A stretch of 37,456 bases of DNA from Bacteroidota bacterium (GTDB lineage: Bacteria > Bacteroidota > Bacteroidia > Flavobacteriales_F > PHOS-HE28): NCBI GenBank assembly GCA_018266475.1, contig JAFEAI010000255.1, positions 1-37,456 on the forward strand, in the 5' to 3' direction. The stretch's first letter is position 1. Each line of letters begins with the position of its first letter. The notes below the pieces were generated by a model. It was given only the letters and a program-made list of their open reading frames with translations, was not told the origin of the DNA and searched no databases. Below are positions 24,104-31,393 of this stretch, piece after piece. The position numbers were made by a program, and so were the translations under genes.

Positions 24104-25159
24104 ATGAACCTGTTCCCGCGCCTGGTGCTTTCATTTTCCGCCGTGGCCGCCGCGCTGCTTGCATGCGGCCAGAAAGCAGGCACCCGCTACGAACCGCGCC
24201 CGATCGGCTTCTACAACCTGGAGAACCTGTACGATACGCTGAAGGGCCGCAACGACGATGCGGAATACCAGCCCGGCAGCGCCAAGCAATGGGGCACCGA
24301 ACGCTACCAGCGCAAGCTGCAGCACCTGGCCAAGGCGTTGGGCGAAATGGGGACGGACGTGCAGCCCGACGGGCTGGTCTGCTTCGGCATGTGCGAGGTG
24401 GAGACGCGCGGCGTGGTGGAGGACCTGCTGCACACGCCGCCATTGGCCAAGCGCGGCTACCGCATCGTACACCACGACAGCCCGGACCGGCGCGGGGTGG
24501 ACGTGGCCTTTGCGTACAACCCGAACTACTTCACGCTGCTCCACGAGCGCAAGTACAGGCTGTCCGACCCGCAGGACACCACCTTCCGCACGCGCGACCA
24601 GCTGGTGGTATCCGGCCTGATGGACGGGGATACCGTAAGCATCATCGTCAACCACTGGCCCTCGCGGTTCGGCGGTGAAAAGATCTCGCTGCCCCGCCGC
24701 ATCCTCGCCGCCCGCCTGGGCCGCCACATCATCGACTCACTGCTGGCGCGCAACGCCGATGCGCGCATCCTGTACATGGGCGACCTCAACGACGACCCCG
24801 TGGACCCTTCCGTGCGCAAATTCCTGGGCACCACCGGCAACAAGGAGGACGTGTCCGCCAAGAAATTGTACAACCCCATGTACGGCCTCTTCCGCAAAGG
24901 CATTGGCACGCTCGCCTGGCGCGATTCGTGGAACCTGTTCGACCAGATCATCCTCTCGCCCGGCCTGGTGACCGGTGCCGGCGGCAACCTGCGCTTCTAC
25001 GGCGCCCGCGTGTTCAACCAGCCCTACCTGCGGCAAACCGAGGGCAACTTCGCCGGCTATCCGCTCCGCACCTACGTGGGCGACACCTACCAGGGCGGCT
25101 ACAGCGACCACTTCCCCGTGTATGTGATCCTGGTGAAGGAGGTGAAGGAAGCGAAATAG
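24104..25159 (+). CDS. endonuclease/exonuclease/phosphatase family lipoprotein
   Basis: The product is 351 residues when started at ATG 24104. The N-terminus MNLFPRLVLSFSAVAAALLA is followed by Cys-Gly-Gln, a lipobox-like site, so it is probably a lipoprotein. The catalytic fold shows GFYNLENLYDT near residue 30, the metal-binding Glu in CEVETRGVVED, the His in IVNHWPSRFGG, MGDLNDDPVD and the terminal SDHFPVYVIL. These are the usual EEP metal-dependent phosphodiesterase motifs. The substrate could be nucleic acid, inositol phosphate or lipid; context does not decide. It is divergent from the T9SS PLD gene, which may be a related secreted phosphodiesterase. An in-frame TTG at 24080 is less likely as start. 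Confidence 0.88.
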   Translation: MNLFPRLVLSFSAVAAALLACGQKAGTRYEPRPIGFYNLENLYDTLKGRNDDAEYQPGSAKQWGTERYQRKLQHLAKALGEMGTDVQPDGLVCFGMCEVETRGVVEDLLHTPPLAKRGYRIVHHDSPDRRGVDVAFAYNPNYFTLLHERKYRLSDPQDTTFRTRDQLVVSGLMDGDTVSIIVNHWPSRFGGEKISLPRRILAARLGRHIIDSLLARNADARILYMGDLNDDPVDPSVRKFLGTTGNKEDVSAKKLYNPMYGLFRKGIGTLAWRDSWNLFDQIILSPGLVTGAGGNLRFYGARVFNQPYLRQTEGNFAGYPLRTYVGDTYQGGYSDHFPVYVILVKEVKEAK

Positions 25160-25161
25160 GC

Positions 25162-25187
25162 GGAAGAGTTGGTTGCCAGGCTCTTCC
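25162..25187 (+). terminator. hairpin after the EEP gene
   Basis: GGAAGAG (25162-25168) and CTCTTCC (25181-25187) form a perfect 7-bp stem with a 12-base loop, 3 bp after the stop codon. There is no strong T-run. Confidence 0.45.
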
Positions 25188-25278
25188 CTCTCGCAGTGTC
25201 TCGCCAACGCTTACCTCCGGCCAAGGGCGGACCCTGAGCCACAACCTTCCCCGCAATTTCGCGGGACGCATCCGTGTA

Positions 25279-25321
25279 GTAGAAATTCTACAAATCGCAC
25301 TTTTTTCAACGTTCACCTTTG
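25279..25321 (+). promoter_or_regulatory. inverted repeat plus -7-like box before the SprB-repeat gene
   Basis: GTAGAA-A-TTCTAC (25279-25291) is a perfect 6-bp inverted repeat, a possible operator. CACCTTTG (25314-25321) differs by one base from TAnnTTTG and lies 22 bp before the ATG at 25344. Together they suggest a regulated promoter for the surface-protein group that follows. Confidence 0.45.
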
Positions 25322-25343
25322 CCTCAACCTAATCCTGAACTCC

Positions 25344-26918
25344 ATGGCAACGAACAGGAAAATCCGCATCATAGGGGGGGGGGCACTAACGCTCCTGCTC
25401 CTTGCAGCCCCGCTCTTCGCAGCAGCAGCCCCCACGCTCAACGTTTCGCTCACCCGCAGTAATTACCACGGCTACGGGGTTAGCTGCTTCGGCATGAAGG
25501 ACGGCACCCTGCAAGCAGCGGTAACCGGAGGCACGGCACCTTACCACTACAAGTGGAGCAACGGTGCCTCCACGGCAACCGTGGACCATTTGGCGGCAGG
25601 CTACTACCGCCTGGATGTGATCGATGCCAACAACGAAGTGGCCACCGCCGAGATCACCCTGGAGCAGCCACTGCCCATGAAGCTGGACGTGGACGTGTAT
25701 GAGTACTCCAACGGGTACAACATAAGCTGCTTCCAGTGCAACAACGGCAACGCAGCCGTGGTGGTAATGGGCGGCGCGGCACCCTTCACGGTAAGCTGGA
25801 GTGACGGCCCCGTAGGCGCCAACCGCTACAACCTCGGCCCCAAGGACTACAAGATCACCGTGGCCGATGCCAACGGCTGCGAGGGTGCCAACACCACCAT
25901 CTACCTGCGCGGCCCCGCGCCAAGCAACTGGGGCATGGCGGGCAATGCCAACACCATCCCCGGCGCACAGTTCATGGGCACCACGGACAACAAGGACGTG
26001 GTGTTCAAAAGCAATGGGCAGGAGCGGCTGCGCCTGAAGGCGGACGGGCAGATCGGGCTTATGGGCGCCGAAACCGCCTTCGGGCCCCTCTACCGTGACA
26101 CCGACGGCACTTTGAAGATCGGTGGAGGCCCAGTACTGCCCGATGCGCCAGGCAGCCCGTGCTTCCTGTTGCCATCCATGCCGTACTGGCAAACCAAGGG
26201 AAACAACTTCAGCCACCTGTGCCCGCAGGAACCCGCACCGTTGTTAGGCACCTTGAGCAATGACCCGGTGAAGTTCGCCACCAATGGCTCCGAACGCATG
26301 CGCCTCACCGAGGACGGCAACTTTGGCATCGGTACGGTGGCGCCGCAAGCCAACTTTCACCTGGTAGGGAGCCTGCTGGTGCAAGGCGCCAATGGCGACC
26401 TGGCCTCATCCAGCTCCGCCACCACGGGCCCGGTGCTGTGGGCACGGAACAACTTGGCCGCATTCGGCCTCTCCATCGCACCCAATGGCAAGGGCCACAT
26501 CTTGGGTGATTGGAACAACCCGCACCCCATCATGACCTTTGCCTATGACAAGGTGGGCATAGGTACAGAAGACATGCCGAACGATGATTACAGCCTGTTC
26601 GTGGCCAAGGGGATCCTCACCGAAAAGGTGAAGGTGGCATTACGGAACACCTCCGAATGGAGCGACCATGTGTTCCAGCCCAATTATCGCCTGATGCCGC
26701 TCAAGGAGGTGGATGCCTTCATCAAGGAACACGGCCATTTGCCGGGCGTCCCTTCCGCTGCTCAACTGGTGGAGAGCGGATTGGATGTGGTGAAAACGGA
26801 TGCAATGTTGATGGCAAAGGTGGAGGAACTCACGCTTCATTTGATACAGATGGAGAAGCGCGTGGCTGAGGTGGAGAAGGAGAACATCGCGCTCAGGCAA
26901 CAATTAAGGAACCGATAA
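25344..26918 (+). CDS. surface protein with two SprB-like repeats and C-terminal coiled coil
   Basis: The start ATG 25344 gives 524 residues. The signal peptide (MATNRKIRIIGGGALTLLLL, then AAPLFA) has its GGG codons encoded by a run of ten G bases. Two SprB-like repeats follow at about 40-110 and 130-195 (GVSCFGMKDGTLQAAVTGG with APYHYKWSNG; NISCFQCNNGNAAVVVMGG with APFTVSWSDG). SprB repeats occur in gliding and T9SS adhesins. The remainder has tail-fibre-like beta segments (VFKSNGQERLRLKADGQIGL, VKFATNGSERMRLTEDGNFG). It ends with a Bacteroidota-specific segment (LKEVDAFIKEHGHLPGVPSA) and a coiled coil (AKVEELTLHLIQMEKRVAEV). No type A sorting domain is seen at the end, so the export route past the periplasm is unclear. 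Confidence 0.83.
   Translation: MATNRKIRIIGGGALTLLLLAAPLFAAAAPTLNVSLTRSNYHGYGVSCFGMKDGTLQAAVTGGTAPYHYKWSNGASTATVDHLAAGYYRLDVIDANNEVATAEITLEQPLPMKLDVDVYEYSNGYNISCFQCNNGNAAVVVMGGAAPFTVSWSDGPVGANRYNLGPKDYKITVADANGCEGANTTIYLRGPAPSNWGMAGNANTIPGAQFMGTTDNKDVVFKSNGQERLRLKADGQIGLMGAETAFGPLYRDTDGTLKIGGGPVLPDAPGSPCFLLPSMPYWQTKGNNFSHLCPQEPAPLLGTLSNDPVKFATNGSERMRLTEDGNFGIGTVAPQANFHLVGSLLVQGANGDLASSSSATTGPVLWARNNLAAFGLSIAPNGKGHILGDWNNPHPIMTFAYDKVGIGTEDMPNDDYSLFVAKGILTEKVKVALRNTSEWSDHVFQPNYRLMPLKEVDAFIKEHGHLPGVPSAAQLVESGLDVVKTDAMLMAKVEELTLHLIQMEKRVAEVEKENIALRQQLRNR
25374..25383. repeat. G10 homopolymer within signal-peptide codons
   Basis: Ten consecutive G bases lie 30 bp after the ATG of the SprB-repeat gene. 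As given, the gene is in frame; gain or loss of one base would frameshift it within the signal peptide. Confidence 0.85.
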
Positions 26919-26928
26919 GCCCGGAAAC

Positions 26929-28782
26929 ATGAAGCCTCGCTTTGCCGTGCCGGGTCCATGCGTGGGTCCGCATTTCACCAGGTGCTTGGCCCTGCTTGCC
27001 TGCATCAGCTTGATGGGAATCAGCATTTGTAAGGCACAGGACATGGTCTACAACGGGAGCTTTGAGGATGGGGATTTGCCTTTCGAATGGGCACAATTCC
27101 GATATGCCACAAATTGGCATTCCCAAGGCGTACTTTATACGCCCGACTCTGATGATGTCTGGGGGCATTCACCGGATTATTTCGATGATCAGACCCCATT
27201 TGCCCCCGTGTTCGACCCGAATGTTGGAATGAGGGCAGGCGTGGCACCAACAGGTGTAACCGCCCATACCGGGCATCGCTTTGCTGGCCTGGATGACTAT
27301 GAGCTCATCCAGCAGAAGTATGGGAACAATATGCTTCAAGAACGTCGTTTCTATACGGTGAGCCTCTTCATCCGGCCTTCGAGCTACTTTTTCGCAGGGA
27401 CGTCCAACCTGCGCATTTTCTTGGCCAATAATGAGTTCCAATACCAGAACTCGAATAATTCCGCTTCGCTATGCACCCCACCCTACATGTCCTATAATGA
27501 ACCTTCACATGTGCAGGAATTGGCAAGCATCCCCATCGACCTGGCCACCTACCCGGCAAATCTCTGGAGCAGGGTGTCCGCCACTTTCTATGTGTCCGAA
27601 GAACTCAACGAAACTTTCAAATGGCTCGTGATCGACATGAATTCCGGTGGCAACGCCCAAGCATGTGGGATGCATTACATTTTCGTGGATGACGTGAGCT
27701 TCGTTCGTGCGGAATATTGCGCAAGTGTTTGCGCGCCCGACCTTCCCAGCCCCTCAAATGGCACGGTGCAGAATGTTATGGTCGCGGACGCTTTTTGCCC
27801 CGGCGCACCCTATTGCGCCGATTGCATTAACCGTTATCCTTATAGTTGCAATATTGAAAACGATTGGGAATGCATGCCCCAGTACTATAATGATAATTGC
27901 TGCTGCCCGATCAAATTTTTCGAGATGTGGATAGCGGATGCGGTGGGGGTTAACTTCTGGGTGCGAAGCCGATGGGGGGCGCAGGATATCGTATATGAAC
28001 GGCACGAGTTTGATGCCAATGGATTGAAATTCCCCGGCCAGTCCTACTTCGTTCTCCAATGGATGGGGCGGGACGGGAATGGGCAGCACCTGCCCGCCGG
28101 TGTGTACGATTATGAACTTGAATACTGGAACTGCACACCCGGCAGTGAGCACAGTATTGAAAGTTCTTTGTACTACGAAGCGGGCGATGAATACTATGCC
28201 CAGCCCCCGGAGGTGGTGAACGGCCTGCTTGAAAATTGCTGCCCGAACCACCTCTACTTTCAGAATTATACCTTCAGCGGCTTGGTGGAGGAGCATGCCT
28301 CAACGTTCATCACCGCGGGCAGCAATGTGACATCAGGAGCGGTCGGACCCGTGGTGGTGCCCAGCACTTCGAACGTTACGTTCCGAGCGGGCGAAGCGAT
28401 CAACTTAGAACCCGGGTTCATGGTTGAAGCTGGGGCAGTGTTCAATGCCGTGATCACCGATTGTGTTTATGGCGGCCTGAAAAGCATGGCCTACCGCCCC
28501 GAGTTCCAGCTATCGGGCATGTCGGGCTGGGGCAAGCCCGTGGAGGAGAGCATCTCCTTGTATCCGAACCCTACAACAGGCCGGTTCACTGTGCGCATGC
28601 CGGAAAGTGAGCCACAGGGCAAGATCAGGGTGCTGGACCCCGCAGGTAAATTGGTCCGCATATTCCAGGTCCGCTCCCGGTACGATGCGCTCGACATGGC
28701 CGGGCTTGCCCGTGGCATTTACTTCCTGGAGATATATGGCAGTAACGGCTTCCTACAGAGCTTCAGGCTCGCGTATGAATAA
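26929..28782 (+). CDS. T9SS type A cargo protein with 3-coathanger stack domain
   Basis: The product is 617 residues, starting 10 bp after the SprB-repeat gene and probably co-transcribed. A signal peptide ends near SICKAQ. Residues of about 38-270 look like a carbohydrate-binding-type jelly-roll (MVYNGSFEDGDLPFEW, GHRFAGLDDYELIQQKYG, HYIFVDDVSFV), the common start of extracellular proteins in this phylum. A Cys-rich stretch follows (FCPGAPYCADC, NDNCCCPIKFFEMWI). At about 460-520 is a 3-coathanger stack domain (ITAGSNVTSGAVGPVVV, INLEPGFMVEAGAVFNAVI). The C-terminus is a type A sorting domain beginning SISLYPNPTTGRFTVRM and ending SFRLAYE. Function beyond surface display is unknown. The last 8 bp overlap the next gene. 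Confidence 0.85.
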   Translation: MKPRFAVPGPCVGPHFTRCLALLACISLMGISICKAQDMVYNGSFEDGDLPFEWAQFRYATNWHSQGVLYTPDSDDVWGHSPDYFDDQTPFAPVFDPNVGMRAGVAPTGVTAHTGHRFAGLDDYELIQQKYGNNMLQERRFYTVSLFIRPSSYFFAGTSNLRIFLANNEFQYQNSNNSASLCTPPYMSYNEPSHVQELASIPIDLATYPANLWSRVSATFYVSEELNETFKWLVIDMNSGGNAQACGMHYIFVDDVSFVRAEYCASVCAPDLPSPSNGTVQNVMVADAFCPGAPYCADCINRYPYSCNIENDWECMPQYYNDNCCCPIKFFEMWIADAVGVNFWVRSRWGAQDIVYERHEFDANGLKFPGQSYFVLQWMGRDGNGQHLPAGVYDYELEYWNCTPGSEHSIESSLYYEAGDEYYAQPPEVVNGLLENCCPNHLYFQNYTFSGLVEEHASTFITAGSNVTSGAVGPVVVPSTSNVTFRAGEAINLEPGFMVEAGAVFNAVITDCVYGGLKSMAYRPEFQLSGMSGWGKPVEESISLYPNPTTGRFTVRMPESEPQGKIRVLDPAGKLVRIFQVRSRYDALDMAGLARGIYFLEIYGSNGFLQSFRLAYE

Positions 28783-29512
28783 GGTGCCCATGACCAGCCT
28801 GCTGATGGCCCTGATCTTGGGGTCGGGGTCGCAGCAGGTTTCTGCCAAGGGCCACCACCCCAGGGTGGATCAGCGATGGTACTTCGGCGCGGCCATGAAC
28901 TACAACCTGCCTACGGGCCAGTTGTACTATCCGGTAAAATTCAATCCGGTGTTCAGTTCGACAAGTACCATGGTGGGCGGGGGCTTTTCATACACCCCGA
29001 GCTTCTCTTACGCGCTAAGGATCGGCTATGATCGATCTTTCACTAAAAATGGTGTTCACGGGTTCACCGCAGGAATAGGATTCACTGACAGGAAAAAAGT
29101 GTTGCATTACCACGACTACAACTTCGTATTAAACGGTATCACCTATTCCAAGCATATTGATCGATACGTATTCGACTTTCTAGATTTTGAACTACGACTG
29201 GCGTATCGTTTTAGCATGAACCGAACAATGATTCAATTCGGAGCATTAGGGTTGATCCGCACCCAAAATATTTCGCGCATTTATGAAATTGATGGCCATC
29301 ATTCACGGATCACATCAAGTTATTGGTACAAATTAATGAGATGGTATCCAGTGGTTCAGCTTAATTATCGATTTCTTGCGCAAGGGAAATTGCAGATTGA
29401 GGCGTTCATAGGTGGAAATTGCCGTATGATACCCGAGGAGACTGCTGTATGGTGGGATATCCAAGCGGGTGTAGGGGTTTCTCTCGTGAAACGGATTAAA
29501 CGAAAGCGGTAG
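28775..29512 (+). CDS. probable outer-membrane beta-barrel protein, AT-rich
   Basis: I do not recognise a named family. The start ATG 28775 overlaps the previous stop by 8 bp. The product is 245 residues with a signal-like N-terminus (MTSLLMALILGSGSQQVSA after a short basic start). It continues with alternating strands typical of small barrels (WYFGAAMNYNLPTGQLYYPV, GGGFSYTPSFSYALRIGYD, FELRLAYRFSM, VQLNYRFLAQGKLQIEAFIG, IQAGVGVSL). From about 29030 to 29420 the DNA is visibly poorer in G+C than the flanking genes, suggesting different ancestry. As the third gene after two surface proteins it may help export or anchor them, but that is inference. Confidence 0.7.
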   Translation: MNKVPMTSLLMALILGSGSQQVSAKGHHPRVDQRWYFGAAMNYNLPTGQLYYPVKFNPVFSSTSTMVGGGFSYTPSFSYALRIGYDRSFTKNGVHGFTAGIGFTDRKKVLHYHDYNFVLNGITYSKHIDRYVFDFLDFELRLAYRFSMNRTMIQFGALGLIRTQNISRIYEIDGHHSRITSSYWYKLMRWYPVVQLNYRFLAQGKLQIEAFIGGNCRMIPEETAVWWDIQAGVGVSLVKRIKRKR

Positions 29513-29529
29513 CTCATCACGTGAGCTAC
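29509..29529 (+). terminator. hairpin at the end of the surface-gene group
   Basis: GTAGCTCA (29509-29516) and TGAGCTAC (29522-29529) form a perfect 8-bp stem with a 5-base loop. The stop codon TAG lies within the left arm. It is a likely end of the 25344-29512 transcription unit, although no T-run follows. Confidence 0.5.
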
Positions 29530-29766
29530 TGGCCCCCAACAACGTTCACGATGGGCCTCCAGTTGACTTTGGCCCTCACATTGTAAGCATCGTACCAACC
29601 AATCCATAGCAGGGAAGGGTTCCGGTAGCACGTAGGGGTTTCGATGGGCCGGAGGGCCTAAGCCGGAACGCACTCGCCAAGCCGAACACGGACATAGGGG
29701 AGCAATGAACCCCGTTTTGCCCCCTGAACATGCCAATGCGCAAGTACCCCGCACCTGCTTTCATGT

Positions 29767-29774
29767 TTCCTTTG
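29767..29774 (+). promoter_or_regulatory. -7-like box 4 nt before hldD
   Basis: TTCCTTTG differs from TAnnTTTG at one base and is followed by CCCC and the ATG at 29779. This is the same spacing as before vapB and the DUF433 gene, implying a leaderless or nearly leaderless transcript. Confidence 0.5.
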
Positions 29775-29778
29775 CCCC

Positions 29779-30735
29779 ATGATCATTGTTACCGGCGCTG
29801 CAGGGTTCATTGGAAGCCGCCTGCTGCATGAATTGCAGGAACGCGGCTATGCCGACCTGGTGGCGGTGGATGATTTTAGCCGGGCGGACAAAGTGCGCAA
29901 CCTGGAGGGCATCAAGCTCTCCGCCCGTGTGGAACGCAAGGACTTCCCGGCATGGATCGATGCGAACGAAAAGCTCATCCAGTTCATCTTCCACCTGGGG
30001 GCGCGCACGGACACCACGGAGTTCAACCAGGCCGTGTTCGACGAGCTGAACCTGCACTACAGCCAGCGGGTGTGGGAGCGCTGCGCGCAGTACGCCATTC
30101 CGCTGATCTATGCCTCATCCGCCGCCACCTACGGCAACGGAGATCTCGGCTATAGTGACACCGACGATGCCCTCCCCTTCAAGCTGAAGCCGCTCAACCC
30201 GTACGGGGAAAGCAAAAACGATTTCGACAAGTGGGCCCTGCAGCGGGATGCCAAGCCGTTCTTCTGGGCGGGCCTGAAGTTCTTCAACGTGTACGGCCCG
30301 AACGAGTACCACAAGGGGCGCATGGCCAGCGTGGTGTTCCACGCCTTCCGGCAGATCCGGGACACGGGCGGCATGCAGCTTTTCCGCAGCCACCGGCCTG
30401 ACTATGCCGACGGCGGGCAGCTGCGCGATTTTGTGTATGTGAAGGATGTGTGCGACGTGTGCATCTTCCTGATGGAGCACCGCAAGCACAGCGGCATCTA
30501 CAACCTGGGCAGCGGCACTGCGCGCACGTTCCTCAGCCTGGCGCACAACGTGTTCAAGGCCATGGGCCGGCCCGAGCACATCGCGTTCATCGATACCCCG
30601 GCGGACATCCGCGACAAGTACCAGTACTTCACCGAGGCCGAAATGGGCAAGCTGCGCGGGGTAGGCTACTGCAAGCCCTTCCACACGCTGGAAGAAGGCA
30701 TTGAAGACTACGTGCGGAACTACCTGCTGCGCTGA
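29779..30735 (+). CDS. hldD: ADP-L-glycero-D-manno-heptose 6-epimerase
   Basis: This 318-residue short-chain dehydrogenase/reductase-fold epimerase makes ADP-L-glycero-D-manno-heptose for lipopolysaccharide core. The NADP-binding loop TGAAGFIGSRLLHEL is at residues 5-19. The family-typical DDFSRADKVRNL follows at 31-42. The catalytic set is YASSAATYGNGD (Ser/Thr) and NPYGESKNDFD (Tyr-x-x-x-Lys). Other hallmarks are KFFNVYGPNEYHKGRMASVV, the substrate loop FRSHRPDYADGGQLRDFVYV and GIYNLGSGTARTF. Length and motifs match HldD/RfaD closely. It stands alone between the surface-gene group and a divergent pair. Start chosen at the ATG right before the Rossmann strand. Confidence 0.95.
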   Translation: MIIVTGAAGFIGSRLLHELQERGYADLVAVDDFSRADKVRNLEGIKLSARVERKDFPAWIDANEKLIQFIFHLGARTDTTEFNQAVFDELNLHYSQRVWERCAQYAIPLIYASSAATYGNGDLGYSDTDDALPFKLKPLNPYGESKNDFDKWALQRDAKPFFWAGLKFFNVYGPNEYHKGRMASVVFHAFRQIRDTGGMQLFRSHRPDYADGGQLRDFVYVKDVCDVCIFLMEHRKHSGIYNLGSGTARTFLSLAHNVFKAMGRPEHIAFIDTPADIRDKYQYFTEAEMGKLRGVGYCKPFHTLEEGIEDYVRNYLLR

Positions 30736-30843
30736 ACGGCGGTGGTGTGCTGCCAATGCGGCGCCGGAGAAAGGCGGCAGTTGCGGACCAGCGTTCATCC
30801 ACGTCCGCTGCCGGATCTTGGTGACGCAATAGATCCAGCATTT

Positions 30844-31302
30844 CTACTCCACCACCATCTTCGCCAGCAGTGCCCGCACTTTGATCCGGTCCGTCATGCC
30901 TGAAATGCGGTACTCGGTACGCGCCGTGAAGTTGATGATCACGTCCATGTCATCGGCCACGCCCATGGTGAACGGCCTGCCGCCGCTGAAGCCCACGGCC
31001 AAGTACTGCAGGCCGGGCAGCGGGCGGAAGTTGTGCCGCAGCGGTGCATAGCTCTTCATGGCCTCCGTGGCGGTGGCCATGCGCGTGCCCTTCACGTTGG
31101 TGAAGGCCGCGCCCTTGCGGAACAAGGCCCAGGCCATGGCGTTCGCCGATGCCGAGGTGTAGCGTTCCGCCGGCAGTTGCTTGAAGACGTGGATGCTGTC
31201 GATCTGCTGGGCACCGGCGGGCCGCACAAGCAGCAGCACAAAGAAGAGGGGGAAACAGCGGAACACAGCCAGCATGAACAGGACGAAGGTACCGTTCGGC
31301 AT
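30844..31302 (-). CDS. small secreted protein of unknown function
   Basis: I do not recognise a family. From ATG 31302 the product is 152 residues with a hydrophobic signal segment (MLAVFRCFPLFFVLLLV, cut near PAGAQ). The mature part contains RYTSASANAMAWALFRKGAA, RHNFRPLPGLQYLAVGFSGG and VIINFTARTEYRISGMTDR, ending RALLAKMVVE. A shorter start at the internal ATG 31275 is equally possible. The frame remains open further upstream, but that part is a shadow of the divergent gene. It shares a 91-bp divergent region with the large BNR/YCF48-like gene, so the two may be co-regulated. A periplasmic location is likely. Confidence 0.6.
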   Translation of the reverse strand: MPNGTFVLFMLAVFRCFPLFFVLLLVRPAGAQQIDSIHVFKQLPAERYTSASANAMAWALFRKGAAFTNVKGTRMATATEAMKSYAPLRHNFRPLPGLQYLAVGFSGGRPFTMGVADDMDVIINFTARTEYRISGMTDRIKVRALLAKMVVE

Positions 31303-31393
31303 GGCATCGCTTCCAAGGTCTGCGCTTCGGCCACGCCCCTTGAACCAAACGCCGCCACGCGGGTACCGCCCGGAAATCCCGACCTTCGTGCGC

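Noticed and set aside
25279..25291. Inverted repeat read as a terminator of the EEP gene
   Set aside because: Its AT-rich 6-bp arms are weak as RNA, and it lies over 110 bp past the stop, close to the next promoter; an operator is more likely, while the hairpin at 25162-25187 fits a terminator better.
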